Assembly: GCF_015694405.1 (NCBI RefSeq)
Contig: NZ_JADQDB010000004.1
Span: 1-64,000, forward strand
Length of the DNA: 64,000 bases
DNA from: Pelagibacterium limicola
Lineage (GTDB): Bacteria; Pseudomonadota; Alphaproteobacteria; Rhizobiales; Devosiaceae
Direction of reading: 5' to 3'
Shown: positions 8,277 to 18,105 of the stretch, piece by piece
Position numbering within the stretch: position 1 is the first letter of the stretch
How the letters are laid out: every line of letters starts with the position of its first letter
Translations under genes and position numbers: made by a program
The notes under the pieces: model-generated
Seen by the model: the letters and a program-made list of their open reading frames with translations, nothing else
The model's database searches: none
Told to the model about the DNA's origin: nothing

Positions 8277-8917
8277 CCGAAGACCGCATCAAGAAAACCG
8301 ATCTTATGACCGAGGCGGAGCGTGACGCCTATCATGCTGAGAAGATGAAGAAAAAAAAGGTGGCGCGCGACAAGCTCGTTGCGGGCAACGACAAGGAAAA
8401 GGGTCTGTTGATCGTCCACACCGGCAAGGGCAAGGGGAAGTCGACCGCCGCCTTCGGCATGGTGTTCCGCGCCATCGCACACGGGTTCAATGTCGGCATC
8501 GTGCAGTTCGTCAAAGGCAAATGGGGTACGGGCGAGCGCGATATCCTCGAAAAATTCCCCGATCAGGTCTCGATCAACGCAATGGGCGATGGCTTTACCT
8601 GGGATACACAAGATCGCCAGCGCGATCTTGCCGCCGCACGCCAGGCCTGGGACCGCGCCAAGGAGCTGATTGCCGATCCTGGCTACAAGATGGTGTTGCT
8701 TGACGAACTCAACATCTGCCTGCGCTACGACTACTTGCCGCTAGACGAGGTCATCGAAACGCTGCGCAACAAGCCTGAGGACAAGCACGTCATCGTCACA
8801 GGCCGCAACGCCAAGGACGAACTGATAGAAATCGCCGATCTCGTCACCGAAATGACCCTGGTCAAACACCCCTTCCGCGAGCAGGGTGTAAAGGCGCAGC
8901 CGGGCATCGAGTTCTGA
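8273..8917 (+). CDS. cobO: Cob(I)yrinic acid a,c-diamide adenosyltransferase (CobO/BtuR type)
   Basis: A 214-residue corrinoid adenosyltransferase that transfers the 5'-deoxyadenosyl group of ATP to the cob(I)alt corrinoid. The family P-loop THTGKGKGKSTAAFG-like motif is at about residues 50-61, and later segments match CobO (MVLLDELNICLRYDYLP; VIVTGRNA). The N-terminus has a lysine-rich stretch, as is common in CobO. The ATG at 8273 overlaps the preceding stop. It is the last gene of the forward riboswitch-led run. Confidence 0.95.
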   Translation: MTEDRIKKTDLMTEAERDAYHAEKMKKKKVARDKLVAGNDKEKGLLIVHTGKGKGKSTAAFGMVFRAIAHGFNVGIVQFVKGKWGTGERDILEKFPDQVSINAMGDGFTWDTQDRQRDLAAARQAWDRAKELIADPGYKMVLLDELNICLRYDYLPLDEVIETLRNKPEDKHVIVTGRNAKDELIEIADLVTEMTLVKHPFREQGVKAQPGIEF

Positions 8918-8936
8918 GCGGGGAAGAACTTCCCAG

Positions 8937-9419
8937 TTAGAAACACCCACCGTCCTGCGCGAGCGACTGCCCCAATCGCATGGCGATCACGTCGAATTTC
9001 GGAATATCGGCGGCAGGGTATTGCAGGCGCACGTTCGCCGTCTGGCGCCCATCGCAGACGAGGATCGTCTTGGCGTAGAACACATGCCCGGCCCTCGTGC
9101 CGCTCCAGGCGGCCCAGTCGGGCGTAACCGAGCGATAGGTCAGTCCCCATCCTTCGGCCTCGTCCTGCCCGATCCGGCGTGCCATCGCGGTGGAAAATTC
9201 CCCGCCCGCTGGCGCGCCCCAGACCGAGATTGCCGAGCGGCCGTCCGCCGCGCGGTAAATCTTTCCGTCGCCCTCGCCAGCCGGGCCGTTCACCCCATAG
9301 CCGGGCGGAATATCGACGCCTGCGCCGGAGCGTGGATCGATATAACGCGTCCACTCCGCTGCATATGCGGGAAGAACAAGCGTTGCGGCAACCGCGGCAG
9401 CAAGAACGAGACGAATCAT
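8937..9419 (-). CDS. Secreted protein of unknown function
   Basis: A 160-residue protein starting MIRLVLAAAVAATLVLP with a typical Sec signal peptide, cleavage likely after AYA near residue 20. The mature part is small and contains two cysteines (one in ILVCDG, one near the C-terminus in DGGCF) that could form a disulfide in the periplasm. No known family is recognised. The ATG at 9419 gives the best signal peptide; a GTG at 9431 is an alternative. It is transcribed against cobO and is divergent from the LacI-type regulator. Confidence 0.7.
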   Translation of the reverse strand: MIRLVLAAAVAATLVLPAYAAEWTRYIDPRSGAGVDIPPGYGVNGPAGEGDGKIYRAADGRSAISVWGAPAGGEFSTAMARRIGQDEAEGWGLTYRSVTPDWAAWSGTRAGHVFYAKTILVCDGRQTANVRLQYPAADIPKFDVIAMRLGQSLAQDGGCF

Positions 9420-9533
9420 GATGCAAATCACTTTGCGCCCGATTGCGGCGGGCGCAAGGCATTGCGCGGGTTGTCACGCGCGTCAAAATGGCTAGAAGAT
9501 GGACCGCTTGGAGAGGGGCTTAAGGACAATACC

Positions 9534-10562
9534 GTGAAAAGGCCATCGATAGGCGATGTCGCCCGGCATGCCGGCGTTTCGACAGCGACGGTCAGCCGCG
9601 CGCTCAATGCCCCCGACACCGTTACCGAGAAGACCCGCCGCAAGGTGCAGGAGGCGGTGGATTCGCTCCATTACGTCCAGAGCGAAACCGCCCGCAATTT
9701 CAAGCTCCAGCGCGCGAACGCCGTTCTGGTCGTAGCCCATGATGTGGGCTCGATCTATTATTCGGAGCTGTTCAGGGGCATCCAGCGCCGGGCACAAAGC
9801 TCCAATTATACGGTCTCGATCACCAACCCCAGCCCGGGCGGCACACAGGATCTGATCCTTGCCAACCTCCGCACGGCCAAGGTCGATGGCGTCATCATTC
9901 TTTCTGGCCACCGGATCACCGCCGAAGACTTCGCGCTGATGAAAAAGCTCTATTCGGGTACCCCGCCGATTGTCGCGCTGGGCGAGGAGCGCGGCAACCT
10001 CAAGGTGCCACAGATCCTGATCGACAACGAGCACGCCGGCTATGTCGCGGGGCGCCACCTTATCGAGATGGGACATACCCTCATCGGCCACACCTACGCG
10101 CCGCATAACACCCCCGTTCGCCGTGCCCGCGCCAATGGACTGCGCCGAGCCCTCACCGAAGCCGGATTGCCGGTCCGGCCTGAGTTCTTTTTCGAATGTG
10201 GCTTTGAGGTCGGGCTTGGCCGCAATGCTGCTCGCACCTTCCTCTCTCTCGCGCAACGACCGACGGCGGTGTTCTGCGCCAATGATCTGGCTGCGATGGG
10301 CTTTATCAACGAGGTATATAAGAACGGACTGAGCGTGCCCGATGACATCTCGATTCTCGGCTTCGATGATATCGTGGTCGCTGAAAGCTATATTCCCGCG
10401 CTGTCCACCATTCATCAGCCCAAGGATGAGATCGGCCGCCGCGCGATGAACCTGCTGCTCGATATCATTGAAAAGCGCAATGTGAACCCGGTTCCGGTGG
10501 TGGAAATCCCGGTCCATCTCATCCCGCGCGATAGCGTGAAACGGATCGTGCGCGAACCTTGA
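9534..10562 (+). CDS. LacI-family transcriptional regulator
   Basis: A 342-residue repressor. An N-terminal LacI helix-turn-helix (SIGDVARHAGVSTATVSRAL, about residues 5-24) precedes a periplasmic-binding-protein-like effector domain ending with FCANDLAAMGF and DISILGFDD, the usual LacI signatures. The GTG start at 9534 follows a TAAGGAC ribosome-binding site; the frame extends upstream only as antisense to the secreted-protein gene. The family normally senses sugars or nucleosides. Its place in the middle of the cobalamin genes is odd, and the target genes are unknown. Confidence 0.93.
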   Translation: MKRPSIGDVARHAGVSTATVSRALNAPDTVTEKTRRKVQEAVDSLHYVQSETARNFKLQRANAVLVVAHDVGSIYYSELFRGIQRRAQSSNYTVSITNPSPGGTQDLILANLRTAKVDGVIILSGHRITAEDFALMKKLYSGTPPIVALGEERGNLKVPQILIDNEHAGYVAGRHLIEMGHTLIGHTYAPHNTPVRRARANGLRRALTEAGLPVRPEFFFECGFEVGLGRNAARTFLSLAQRPTAVFCANDLAAMGFINEVYKNGLSVPDDISILGFDDIVVAESYIPALSTIHQPKDEIGRRAMNLLLDIIEKRNVNPVPVVEIPVHLIPRDSVKRIVREP

Positions 10563-10595
10563 TTGCCGTTAGGTCAGGCTTGGTGTAAATGGCGA

Positions 10596-10630
10596 TAAAC
10601 TGCCTCATTCAGTCAAGTTAAACTGCCTCA
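10596..10630. repeat. Tandem 12-base direct repeat just before cbiG
   Basis: TAAACTGCCTCA occurs at 10596-10607 and again at 10619-10630, 23 bases start to start (about two helical turns), ending one base before the cbiG start codon. The spacing and position suit an operator for a dimeric regulator, possibly the adjacent LacI-type protein. The repeat is not a palindrome of the usual LacI kind, so this is only a candidate. Confidence 0.4.
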
Positions 10631-10631
10631 C

Positions 10632-11627
10632 GTGAAGACACCCCTCGTTTTCTCGATGTCGCCCAAGGGTGACGAGATCGCTCGCCACGTCGCGCAATTG
10701 CTCGGCTCGCCCGTCCATTTCCTGGGGCCTGGGCGCGGAATGGCCGGGGACATGGTGCGCGAGGCATACGGCGCGCGGGCGCCGATCATCGGGGTTTGCG
10801 CGGTGGGCCACTTGATCCGGCTGATCGGGCCCGAAATCGGTGAAAAGATCGATGAGCCGCCGGTACTCGCCGTTTCCGCCGACGGTAAGATTGCCGTTCC
10901 GCTTCTCGGCAGCCATCGCGGCGCCAACGCGCTGGCGCGCTGGATTGCCGACATGATGCGCGGTACCGCGGCCATTACGTCCTTTTCCGATACGCTATAC
11001 GAGTTCTCGCTCGAAGATCCCCCTCCGGGCTATGTCGTCGCTACACCCGAACTGGTGAAACCCGCTATGGCCGCTCTTTTGAAGGGCGAGAAGCTCAGGG
11101 TGGAGGGGCCGTCGGGCTGGCTCGAACTCGCCGGATATCCGGTGGCGGCCGATGGATCGGTTCCCCTCGTGGTCAGCGCCACGCTTCAGGAGACAGAAGG
11201 GCTGCTCGTTCACCCCAAAACGCTGGTTGCCGGTCTCGGTTGTACGGGCGCCGCGGAAGCGGACGAAGTCATCGAACTGATCGAAACCACCTTGTCGGAG
11301 CATCGCCTCGCACCGCAAGCGCTGGCCGCGCTGGCAACGTTCGATACGCGAAAAGCCCATCCAGCGCTGCTCGCCGCAGCTGATCATTTCGGCGTGCCGC
11401 TCCGCACCTTCGCCCGACGTGATCTCGAAAAGGAACGCGGCAAACTTGAAACGCCCTCCGATATCGTCGATGCTGCCACTGGTCTCGCCGGCATCTGCGA
11501 AGCCGCAGCACTGAAAGCCGGGCGCCTTCTTGTTCCTAAACAGACCTCTTCACAGGCCACCTGTGCCATCGGCCAGGCCCCAGGGCCTATCGACATTGCC
11601 AAATTTGGCAAGCCTGCAAAGATCTGA
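10632..11627 (+). CDS. cbiG: CbiG/CobE-type cobalamin biosynthesis protein
   Basis: A 331-residue protein with a CbiG N-terminal region (about residues 1-130, including GVCAVGHLIRLIGP and LLGSHRGANALAR) and a C-terminal CobE/GbiG domain (about 200-325, beginning VAGLGCTGAAEADE). In the anaerobic pathway CbiG opens the ring lactone of cobalt-precorrin-5A; CobE is its partial counterpart in aerobic organisms with no settled role. The GTG start at 10632 directly follows the tandem repeat. Its exact role in this aerobic-type cluster is uncertain. Confidence 0.88.
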   Translation: MKTPLVFSMSPKGDEIARHVAQLLGSPVHFLGPGRGMAGDMVREAYGARAPIIGVCAVGHLIRLIGPEIGEKIDEPPVLAVSADGKIAVPLLGSHRGANALARWIADMMRGTAAITSFSDTLYEFSLEDPPPGYVVATPELVKPAMAALLKGEKLRVEGPSGWLELAGYPVAADGSVPLVVSATLQETEGLLVHPKTLVAGLGCTGAAEADEVIELIETTLSEHRLAPQALAALATFDTRKAHPALLAAADHFGVPLRTFARRDLEKERGKLETPSDIVDAATGLAGICEAAALKAGRLLVPKQTSSQATCAIGQAPGPIDIAKFGKPAKI

Positions 11628-11668
11628 CCTACCCACGGTTGCCGCTCCGGCGAAAAGCGGGACCAGCC

Positions 11669-12394
11669 TCAAATCCGCTTCAGCACCTCCTCGACCGTAG
11701 AGGCCGTCGGCGCATCGGGCAGCTTCGGTCGCCGGACCATAAGCACCTCGATCCCGAGTGCTGCTGCTGCCTCGAGCTTCGCAAAGCCCGCATCCCCGCC
11801 GGAATTCTTGCTCACCAGATGCGTAATGCCGTGCCGCCGCATAAGCCCAATTTCGTCCTCAAGGGAAAACGGCCCGCGCACAGCGATAAGTTTCCAACCC
11901 TCCGGCACTGTCTCCGGCGACTCTATCACCCGCGCAACGAATTGGCAGTCTGCCCGCCCGAAGAAGGCGCCCACCTCCTGCCGCCCGATCGTCAGCAACA
12001 CGCGGGCACCGGCGGGCAGGGACTCCGCGGCTACTTCCATGGTCGGGACTTCCAGCCAATTTGCGCTCTCAGGCTTTAGCCAAACCTCGCGTTCGAGCCG
12101 GAGCAGCGGAATGCCAGTCTTTGCACTGGCGATAACCGCATTGCCGGAAATCTGCGCCGCAAAGGGGTGCGTGGCATCGACAAGATGGGTAAACCCGCCT
12201 TCCTGCATATAGGCAGCAAGCCCATCCACGCCGCCGAAGCCTCCCATGCGAACCGGACCTGGGGGGAGCTGTGGCGCGCGCGTCCGCCCTGCCAGCGAGC
12301 TTGTCACCTCGTGACCCAGTGCGATGAGGTTCGAGGCAAGCGCTCGCGCCTCGCCCGTGCCCCCGAGGATCAGTATTCTCTTGCGCTCACCCAT
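11669..12394 (-). CDS. cobK: Precorrin-6A reductase
   Basis: A 241-residue CobK, which reduces precorrin-6A to precorrin-6B with NADPH. The N-terminal Rossmann motif ILILGGTGEARALA, the ATHPFA motif (VDATHPFAAQIS) and the C-terminal TKNSGG-like segment (VSKNSGGDAG) are all characteristic. I chose the start at 12394 (MGERKRILIL) because it leaves the usual short N-terminus; an ATG at 12421 is possible. It is the only cobalamin gene on the reverse strand in this island and is divergent from cobA. Confidence 0.93.
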   Translation of the reverse strand: MGERKRILILGGTGEARALASNLIALGHEVTSSLAGRTRAPQLPPGPVRMGGFGGVDGLAAYMQEGGFTHLVDATHPFAAQISGNAVIASAKTGIPLLRLEREVWLKPESANWLEVPTMEVAAESLPAGARVLLTIGRQEVGAFFGRADCQFVARVIESPETVPEGWKLIAVRGPFSLEDEIGLMRRHGITHLVSKNSGGDAGFAKLEAAAALGIEVLMVRRPKLPDAPTASTVEEVLKRI

Positions 12395-12474
12395 CAGACT
12401 CGGCCCAAAAAGGCTATCCATATTTTCCGCCGCCGCACTATACAGGTCGGTGCACGCTGCCAAACGGAGATTTC

Positions 12475-13305
12475 ATGTCCGCAATGCCCTCGGGTCATTT
12501 TTCCCGTCTCGACGCTGCAACGTTCCCCGCTTTCGAGGCCGGGCACGTGTGGCTGGTGGGCGCAGGGCCTGGGGCACCTGGGCTGATAACGTTGCTTGGA
12601 TACCACGCGCTCGGACAGGCCAATGTCATAGTTTATGATGCGTTGGTGGCCCAAGGCCTGCTCGACATGGCCAGTCCGGACGCAGAATTGATCTATGCCG
12701 GTAAGCGGGGGGGCAAGCCCTCGGCCAAGCAGGCCGATATTTCCCTGCGCCTGATCGAACTCGCGCAAGCGGGCAAGCGGGTGCTGCGGTTGAAGGGAGG
12801 CGACCCTTTCATGTTCGGGCGCGGGGGCGAGGAAGGGGTAGCCCTCGCCAAGGCCGGCATTCCTTTCCGGATCGTCCCTGGGGTCACCGCAGGTATCGGC
12901 GGGCTCGCCTATGCGGGGGTACCCGTCACGCACCGCGACACCAATCATGCTGTGATCTTTCTGACAGGCCACGACGACAGCGGCGGCATGCCGCAAGGCG
13001 TCGATTGGCCCGCGGTCGCCAACGCGGCCTCGGTCATCGTCATGTACATGGCCGTCAAGCACCTCGCAACAATTGCCGGGAAGTTTCTCGCCGCAGGACG
13101 CGATCCCGACGATCGGCTTGCCATCGTCGCCCGTGCCACCGGGCCCGAGCAGACCGTCGTCGAGACCAGGTTGGGGGAGGTTGGCGCCCTTTCGACGCAG
13201 CAGGAACTCCCAACGCCTGCCATCGTCGTTCTCGGTCCCGTCACGCGCTATCGCGAGCAACTCGATTGGTACATCGGGGAAAGACGGGAGAATGCCTATG
13301 GCTGA
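12475..13305 (+). CDS. cobA: Uroporphyrinogen-III C-methyltransferase (SUMT)
   Basis: A 276-residue SAM-dependent methyltransferase that converts uroporphyrinogen III to precorrin-2, the branch point into corrinoid and siroheme synthesis. Family motifs are VGAGPGAPGLITL (about residues 28-40), LKGGDPFMFGRGGEE and the GVTAGIGGLAYAGVPVTHR region. It is a stand-alone SUMT without a CysG-like N-terminal domain. It begins a forward run leading to cobB, cobQ and cobD, and is divergent from cobK. Confidence 0.95.
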   Translation: MSAMPSGHFSRLDAATFPAFEAGHVWLVGAGPGAPGLITLLGYHALGQANVIVYDALVAQGLLDMASPDAELIYAGKRGGKPSAKQADISLRLIELAQAGKRVLRLKGGDPFMFGRGGEEGVALAKAGIPFRIVPGVTAGIGGLAYAGVPVTHRDTNHAVIFLTGHDDSGGMPQGVDWPAVANAASVIVMYMAVKHLATIAGKFLAAGRDPDDRLAIVARATGPEQTVVETRLGEVGALSTQQELPTPAIVVLGPVTRYREQLDWYIGERRENAYG

Positions 13306-13370
13306 CTGCAGCATGACCTCCTACGTGAGGGAACTGCGATGGCCGCATCCGGACAAAGGGCACGCCCCTC

Positions 13371-14666
13371 ATGCCGGCTAAAGGCCTCATCGTCGCCGCG
13401 CCGCGCTCGGGGTCGGGCAAGACCGCGATAACCCTCGGTCTTGCGCGGGCGCTTGCCGTCCGGGGCAGGGCTGTTGCACCGGCGAAGACCGGCCCCGACT
13501 ATATCGACCCTGCCTTCCTTGCCGCAGCTGCGGGGTCACCGGCGATTAATCTCGACCCTTGGGCCATGCCACCCGCGATGCTCAGAGCACTGGCCTCGGG
13601 CCACGGCGAAGGCCACGATCTTGTCCTGATCGAAGGCGTCATGGGCCTTTTCGATGGTGCGATCTCGGGTGTCGGGTCGACGGCAGATCTCGCCGCCACC
13701 CTCGATCTCCCGGTTATCCTCGTCGTCGATTGCGAGCGGCAGGCCCAGTCGGTCGGCGCGCTGGTCAAGGGTTTTGCCACATGGCGTGAAAACATCGTCA
13801 TTGCTGGCGTAATTCTCAACAAGGTTGCCTCCGAGCGTCACGAAATCATGCTCCGCGATGCCGTGCACCAGACCGGTCTCCCTGTCGTCGGGGCCATCCC
13901 GCGCCGTGCCGATCTCGAGCTGCCCTCGCGCCATCTCGGTCTCGTCCTGCCGGGCGATATTGCGGGGATAGACGATTACCTCGCTCGCGCAGGGGCGGTC
14001 ATCGAAACCCATGTCGATCTGAACCTGATCGCCGCCATCGCCGCGCCACTCGCTGTCGGACCCAAAGCAAAACCCCTTCCGCCCCTCGGCCAGACGATCG
14101 CTGTGGCCTTCGATGCTGCTTTCGCTTTTGCCTACCCGCACCTTCTCTCGGCCTGGCACGAGGCAGGGGCCACGCTGAAACTCTTCTCCCCCCTCGCTGA
14201 CGAACCGGTGCCAGGCGATGTCGACGCCGTATTCCTGCCCGGTGGCTACCCCGAACTGCACGCTGCAACCCTTTCCGGCGCGGGGGCCTTTGTAACGAGC
14301 CTCAAACAAGCCGGTGACCGGGAAGCCCTCATCTATGGCGAATGCGGAGGCTTCATGGTTCTGGGAGAAACCCTTACCGACCTGCAGAGCGTGACCTATC
14401 CCATGGCTGGTCTCTTGCCGGTCCACACCCGCATCGATCGCCCGAAACGCACCCTCGGCTACCGGCGCCTCTCGCACATCTCGCCGCTCCCCTGGCCGGA
14501 GCGCTTGAACGGTCATGAATTCCATTATTCCACGGCGCTGCCCACGAACCTGCCCCCACTGTTCGAGGCGACAGATGCAGCGGGCGAGCCCCTCCCGCCA
14601 ATGGGCGTCAGGCTCGGTCGGGTAATGGGGTCCTATGCGCATGTGATTTGCGGAGCCGGATCATGA
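13371..14666 (+). CDS. cobB: Hydrogenobyrinic acid a,c-diamide synthase
   Basis: A 431-residue glutamine-dependent amidotransferase that amidates the a and c carboxylates of hydrogenobyrinic acid (cobyrinic acid). It has an N-terminal dethiobiotin-synthase-like ATPase with the P-loop APRSGSGKT (residues 9-17) and a C-terminal class I glutaminase with the nucleophile Cys325 in [11 protein letters not shown] and a downstream histidine in NGHEFHYS. Its stop overlaps the cobQ start as ATGA, indicating translational coupling. Confidence 0.96.
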   Translation: MPAKGLIVAAPRSGSGKTAITLGLARALAVRGRAVAPAKTGPDYIDPAFLAAAAGSPAINLDPWAMPPAMLRALASGHGEGHDLVLIEGVMGLFDGAISGVGSTADLAATLDLPVILVVDCERQAQSVGALVKGFATWRENIVIAGVILNKVASERHEIMLRDAVHQTGLPVVGAIPRRADLELPSRHLGLVLPGDIAGIDDYLARAGAVIETHVDLNLIAAIAAPLAVGPKAKPLPPLGQTIAVAFDAAFAFAYPHLLSAWHEAGATLKLFSPLADEPVPGDVDAVFLPGGYPELHAATLSGAGAFVTSLKQAGDREALIYGECGGFMVLGETLTDLQSVTYPMAGLLPVHTRIDRPKRTLGYRRLSHISPLPWPERLNGHEFHYSTALPTNLPPLFEATDAAGEPLPPMGVRLGRVMGSYAHVICGAGS

Positions 14667-16135
14667 CCGCCCGTGCCTTGATGTTCATGGGCACAGGGTC
14701 CGATGTCGGCAAGTCGTTCATTGTCGCTGGCCTGTGTCGCGCCTATACCAACCGGGGCTTGCGCGTCGCCCCGTTCAAGCCCCAGAACATGTCCAACAAT
14801 GCCGCTGTCACCGCCGATGGCGGGGAGATCGGGCGAGCCCAGGCGTTGCAGGCGCGTGCGGCACGGCGAGAGCCGATAACGGCGATGAATCCTGTTCTCC
14901 TGAAACCCGAGCGAGAAACGGGCTCGCAGGTGATCCTCAGGGGCAGACGCATCGCCTCGATGGGCGCGCGCGAGTATTTCGCCCGGCGCGAAGCCTTCCT
15001 GCCCGATGTTCTCAAGGCATTTTCCGAACTGACTGCGGAAAGCGACCTCGTTCTGGTCGAGGGCGCAGGCAGCGCATCGGAGATCAATCTCCGTGAAGGT
15101 GATATCGCCAATTTCGGCTTTGCGCAGGCCGCCAGCCTTCCGGCGGTGCTCATAGGCGATATTCATCGCGGCGGGGTCATCGCCGCGATCATCGGTACCT
15201 TCGCGGTCGTCGACCCCGCCGATTGCGACCTCCTCGCCGCTACCCTCATCAACAAGTTTCATGGCGACCCTTCGCTGTTCAATGAGGGCCGGTCGTATAT
15301 TGCCGCATGGACCGGCCTGCCATGCCTCGGTCCGGTCCCGCATTTCGATCGCGCCCACCGCCTCCCCGCCGAGGACATCCTCGGCCTCGACACCCGGCAA
15401 TCGGAACAGGGCGATATCGTCGTCGCCGTTCCCCGCCTCGAACGTATCGCCAATTTTGACGATCTCGATCCCCTGAAACGCGAGCCAGGGGTGCGTCTCG
15501 TTATCGTCCAGCCCGGCCAGCCCATTCCGCCCGAGGCGAAGCTCGTGATCCTGCCCGGCTCCAAGGCTACCCGCGCCGATCTCGCCTTCCTCAAGGCGCA
15601 GGGCTGGGATATCGATCTCAAGGCCCATGTCCGCGCCGGTGGTTACGCGCTTGGTGTATGCGGCGGCTATCAAATGCTCGGGAAAACCATCTCCGATCCC
15701 GAGGGTATCGAAGGGGCGCCCGGCACAAGCGAAGGCCTTGGCCTTCTCGATGTCGAGACCGTCCTCGCCCCGCACAAGCAGCTCCGCATCGAAAATGCCG
15801 CCGATGCCGTCTCGGGCCTCCCGCTCGCCGGCTACCATATGCATATGGGTGTGACGTCCGGGCCCGACACCGCATCTCCCTTCGCCCGCGTCGCGGGGAA
15901 CCCGGAAGGGGCTCGCAACGCGTCGGGCCGCGTGAGGGGCACCTATCTCCATGGCCTCTTTGCCGCCGATGGGTTCCGCCGCGATTTTCTCTCCCGGCTC
16001 GGCATCGCCACCGATCCACTGCTCGATTTCGAGGCGGATGTCGATGCGACGCTCGATGCGCTAGCTGCCCATCTCGAAATCCATCTCGATCTCGATGCGC
16101 TACTGGCTTTGGCGCGGCAACCGGTGGCCAAATGA
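14663..16135 (+). CDS. cobQ: Cobyric acid synthase
   Basis: A 490-residue amidotransferase that amidates the b, d, e and g side chains of adenosylcobyrinic acid a,c-diamide to give adenosylcobyric acid. The N-terminal ATPase has GTGSDVGKS and the [10 protein letters not shown] motif. The C-terminal class I glutaminase-like domain carries Cys333 in [10 protein letters not shown] and the HGLF tail motif. The ATG at 14663 overlaps the cobB stop; a further upstream ATG at 14648 in the same frame lies inside cobB and is unlikely. It overlaps cobD at its 3' end. Confidence 0.96.
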   Translation: MTARALMFMGTGSDVGKSFIVAGLCRAYTNRGLRVAPFKPQNMSNNAAVTADGGEIGRAQALQARAARREPITAMNPVLLKPERETGSQVILRGRRIASMGAREYFARREAFLPDVLKAFSELTAESDLVLVEGAGSASEINLREGDIANFGFAQAASLPAVLIGDIHRGGVIAAIIGTFAVVDPADCDLLAATLINKFHGDPSLFNEGRSYIAAWTGLPCLGPVPHFDRAHRLPAEDILGLDTRQSEQGDIVVAVPRLERIANFDDLDPLKREPGVRLVIVQPGQPIPPEAKLVILPGSKATRADLAFLKAQGWDIDLKAHVRAGGYALGVCGGYQMLGKTISDPEGIEGAPGTSEGLGLLDVETVLAPHKQLRIENAADAVSGLPLAGYHMHMGVTSGPDTASPFARVAGNPEGARNASGRVRGTYLHGLFAADGFRRDFLSRLGIATDPLLDFEADVDATLDALAAHLEIHLDLDALLALARQPVAK

Positions 16136-17103
16136 GCCTCCTCGTCGCTCTCCTCGCAGCCATCATTGAGCGGATCGCTGGCTATCCGCAAAAACTAGTC
16201 TTGGTCGTCGGTCATCCGGTAATCTGGATCGGCTGGCTAATAGGTACGCTTGAAGCACGACTTAACTGGCCCCATGCAGGGTTCGGGCAGCGCCAATGGC
16301 GCGGTGTCCTTGCTCTGGCCCTCGTCCTCGCCGCGGTCCTCGTCGTCAGCGGGGGGGGGGCCGTATTCCTGCGCGGCATGCCCTTCGGCTGGGTCGTCGA
16401 AGCGATAATCGCTTCCTCGCTTCTCGCGCAAAAAGGCCTCCGCGATGCCGTGCTCAACGCCGCCACGCCTCTCCGCGGCGGGGACATCGCCGCCGCGCGC
16501 GAGGCCGTATCCCACATCGTGGGGCGCGATACGGCCAAGCTGGACCAAGCCGAAATTTCCCGCGCCGCCATCGAAACACTGGCGGAAAACGCTTCGGATG
16601 GCGTTGTCGCTCCGCTCTTTTATCTGGCACTATTTGGGCTCCCTGGTGCTGCGCTCTATAAGGCCATCAACACAGCCGACTCGATGATCGGCCATCGTTC
16701 GGAGCGCTACGCAGCTTTTGGCTGGGCCGCCGCAAAACTCGACGATCTCGTTAATTTCGTTCCCGCGCGGCTGACCGCGGGCTTGCTGATCGTGATGGCG
16801 GCAACCGTTCCAGGCGCCAGCGCTACGCGCTCGTTCGAAGCCGTGCGGCGCGATGCCAAGGGCCATGCTTCGCCCAATGCCGGCTGGCCCGAGTCCGCGA
16901 TGGCCGGTGCGCTCGGTTTCGGCCTTGGCGGCCCGCGCGCTTATGAAGGCACGGTGGTTGATCTGCCAAACATGGGCCATGGACGGCGCGATCTTGATGC
17001 AGACGACATCGGCGCTGCCGTCGGCCTTTACGACCGCATGCTGTGGTTCACATGGGCGATTTTGGGCCTCCTCGTTATTCTTTGGCTGGGGCTTCGAAAA
17101 TGA
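16132..17103 (+). CDS. cobD: Adenosylcobinamide-phosphate synthase (CobD/CbiB)
   Basis: A 323-residue integral membrane protein that attaches the (R)-1-aminopropan-2-ol (phosphate) arm to adenosylcobyric acid. It has about four to five membrane segments and the family motifs [25 protein letters not shown] and FVPARLTA, with the conserved [14 protein letters not shown] segment. The start at 16132 overlaps the cobQ stop, and its stop overlaps the next gene, so cobB-cobQ-cobD-oxidoreductase is one coupled chain. Confidence 0.95.
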   Translation: MSLLVALLAAIIERIAGYPQKLVLVVGHPVIWIGWLIGTLEARLNWPHAGFGQRQWRGVLALALVLAAVLVVSGGGAVFLRGMPFGWVVEAIIASSLLAQKGLRDAVLNAATPLRGGDIAAAREAVSHIVGRDTAKLDQAEISRAAIETLAENASDGVVAPLFYLALFGLPGAALYKAINTADSMIGHRSERYAAFGWAAAKLDDLVNFVPARLTAGLLIVMAATVPGASATRSFEAVRRDAKGHASPNAGWPESAMAGALGFGLGGPRAYEGTVVDLPNMGHGRRDLDADDIGAAVGLYDRMLWFTWAILGLLVILWLGLRK

Positions 17104-18095
17104 CGGCCTTGATGCGTGCGGTGGAAATTTCCGAACCCGGCGGCCCGGAGGTCCTGCAGCTCGTCGAGCGGCCCGTGCCGGTTCCCGGACCGGAAGAAAT
17201 CTGTATCGCGGTCGCAGCGGCAGGGGTTAACGGCGCCGATCTGGCCCAGCGTCGCGGCGCCTATCCTCCACCCCAAGGCGCGTCCGATCTGCCGGGGCTC
17301 GAGGTCGCCGGCACTGTTCATACCCTCGGGGAAGGCGTGTCGGGCTTCGAAATCGGCGAGAGGGTCTGCGCGCTTCTTACCGGGGGCGGCTACGCGCAGT
17401 ATTGCGTCGTGCCCAAGGATCATGTCCTTCCACTCCCTTCCAATATCGACCTTGTGGAAGGTGCCGGCCTAATCGAGACCGCCGCGACGGTTTGGGCCAA
17501 CGTTTTTGAAGCTGGCCGATTGGTGAAAGGCGAAACCCTGATCGTTCATGGCGGAGCCGGCGGCATCGGCACCACCGCCATCCAGCTCGCAAAAGCGTTA
17601 GGGGCAAAAGTCATCGTCACTTGCAGCGGCCCCGAAAAGGCCGCCCGCTGTCAGGCTTTGGGCGCAGACCGTGCCATAGACTATCGCAGCGAGGACTTCA
17701 CGGACGTCCTCAGGAACGAATTCGGCGGCGCCGATGTCGTCCTCGATATCATTGGCGGTCCTTATCTTGAGGGCAATATAAAGGCCTTGAAACCCGGCGG
17801 CCGGCTCGTTTTCATCGCCTTTGGCGGTGGGCGACACGGTCAGCTCGATATTGCGAGGGTGATGATGAACGGCCTCACCCTCACCGGTTCGACCCTGCGC
17901 AGCCGCTCCCTTGCCGAAAAAGCACGCTTGCTCGCCGAGGTCAAAGCCTGGATCTGGCCGCTACTCGAAACCGGACAATTCAAACCCATCATCGATTCGC
18001 GATGGCCACTCGAACAAGCTGCGGATGCTCATCGGCATATCGAATCCAAGCTTCATTTCGGCAAGGTGATTCTGACAATCTCAGATTCGGGCTAG
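17100..18095 (+). CDS. Zinc-free quinone oxidoreductase-like (MDR) protein
   Basis: A 331-residue medium-chain dehydrogenase/reductase of the NADPH:quinone oxidoreductase (QorA/PIG3-like) subgroup. It has a GroES-like N-terminal fold and a Rossmann domain with GGAGGIGTTAIQLAK near residue 145, and lacks the catalytic zinc cysteine/histidine set. Its ATG overlaps the cobD stop, so it is translated with the cobalamin genes. Family members reduce quinones or enones; a corrinoid-related role is suggested only by position. Confidence 0.92.
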   Translation: MTALMRAVEISEPGGPEVLQLVERPVPVPGPEEICIAVAAAGVNGADLAQRRGAYPPPQGASDLPGLEVAGTVHTLGEGVSGFEIGERVCALLTGGGYAQYCVVPKDHVLPLPSNIDLVEGAGLIETAATVWANVFEAGRLVKGETLIVHGGAGGIGTTAIQLAKALGAKVIVTCSGPEKAARCQALGADRAIDYRSEDFTDVLRNEFGGADVVLDIIGGPYLEGNIKALKPGGRLVFIAFGGGRHGQLDIARVMMNGLTLTGSTLRSRSLAEKARLLAEVKAWIWPLLETGQFKPIIDSRWPLEQAADAHRHIESKLHFGKVILTISDSG

Positions 18096-18105
18096 GGCGA
18101 ACGCC

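Noticed and set aside
13313-13381. A tiny open frame between cobA and cobB ([20 protein letters not shown]...).
   Set aside because: It has 22 codons, no ribosome-binding site and overlaps the cobB start; nothing supports translation.
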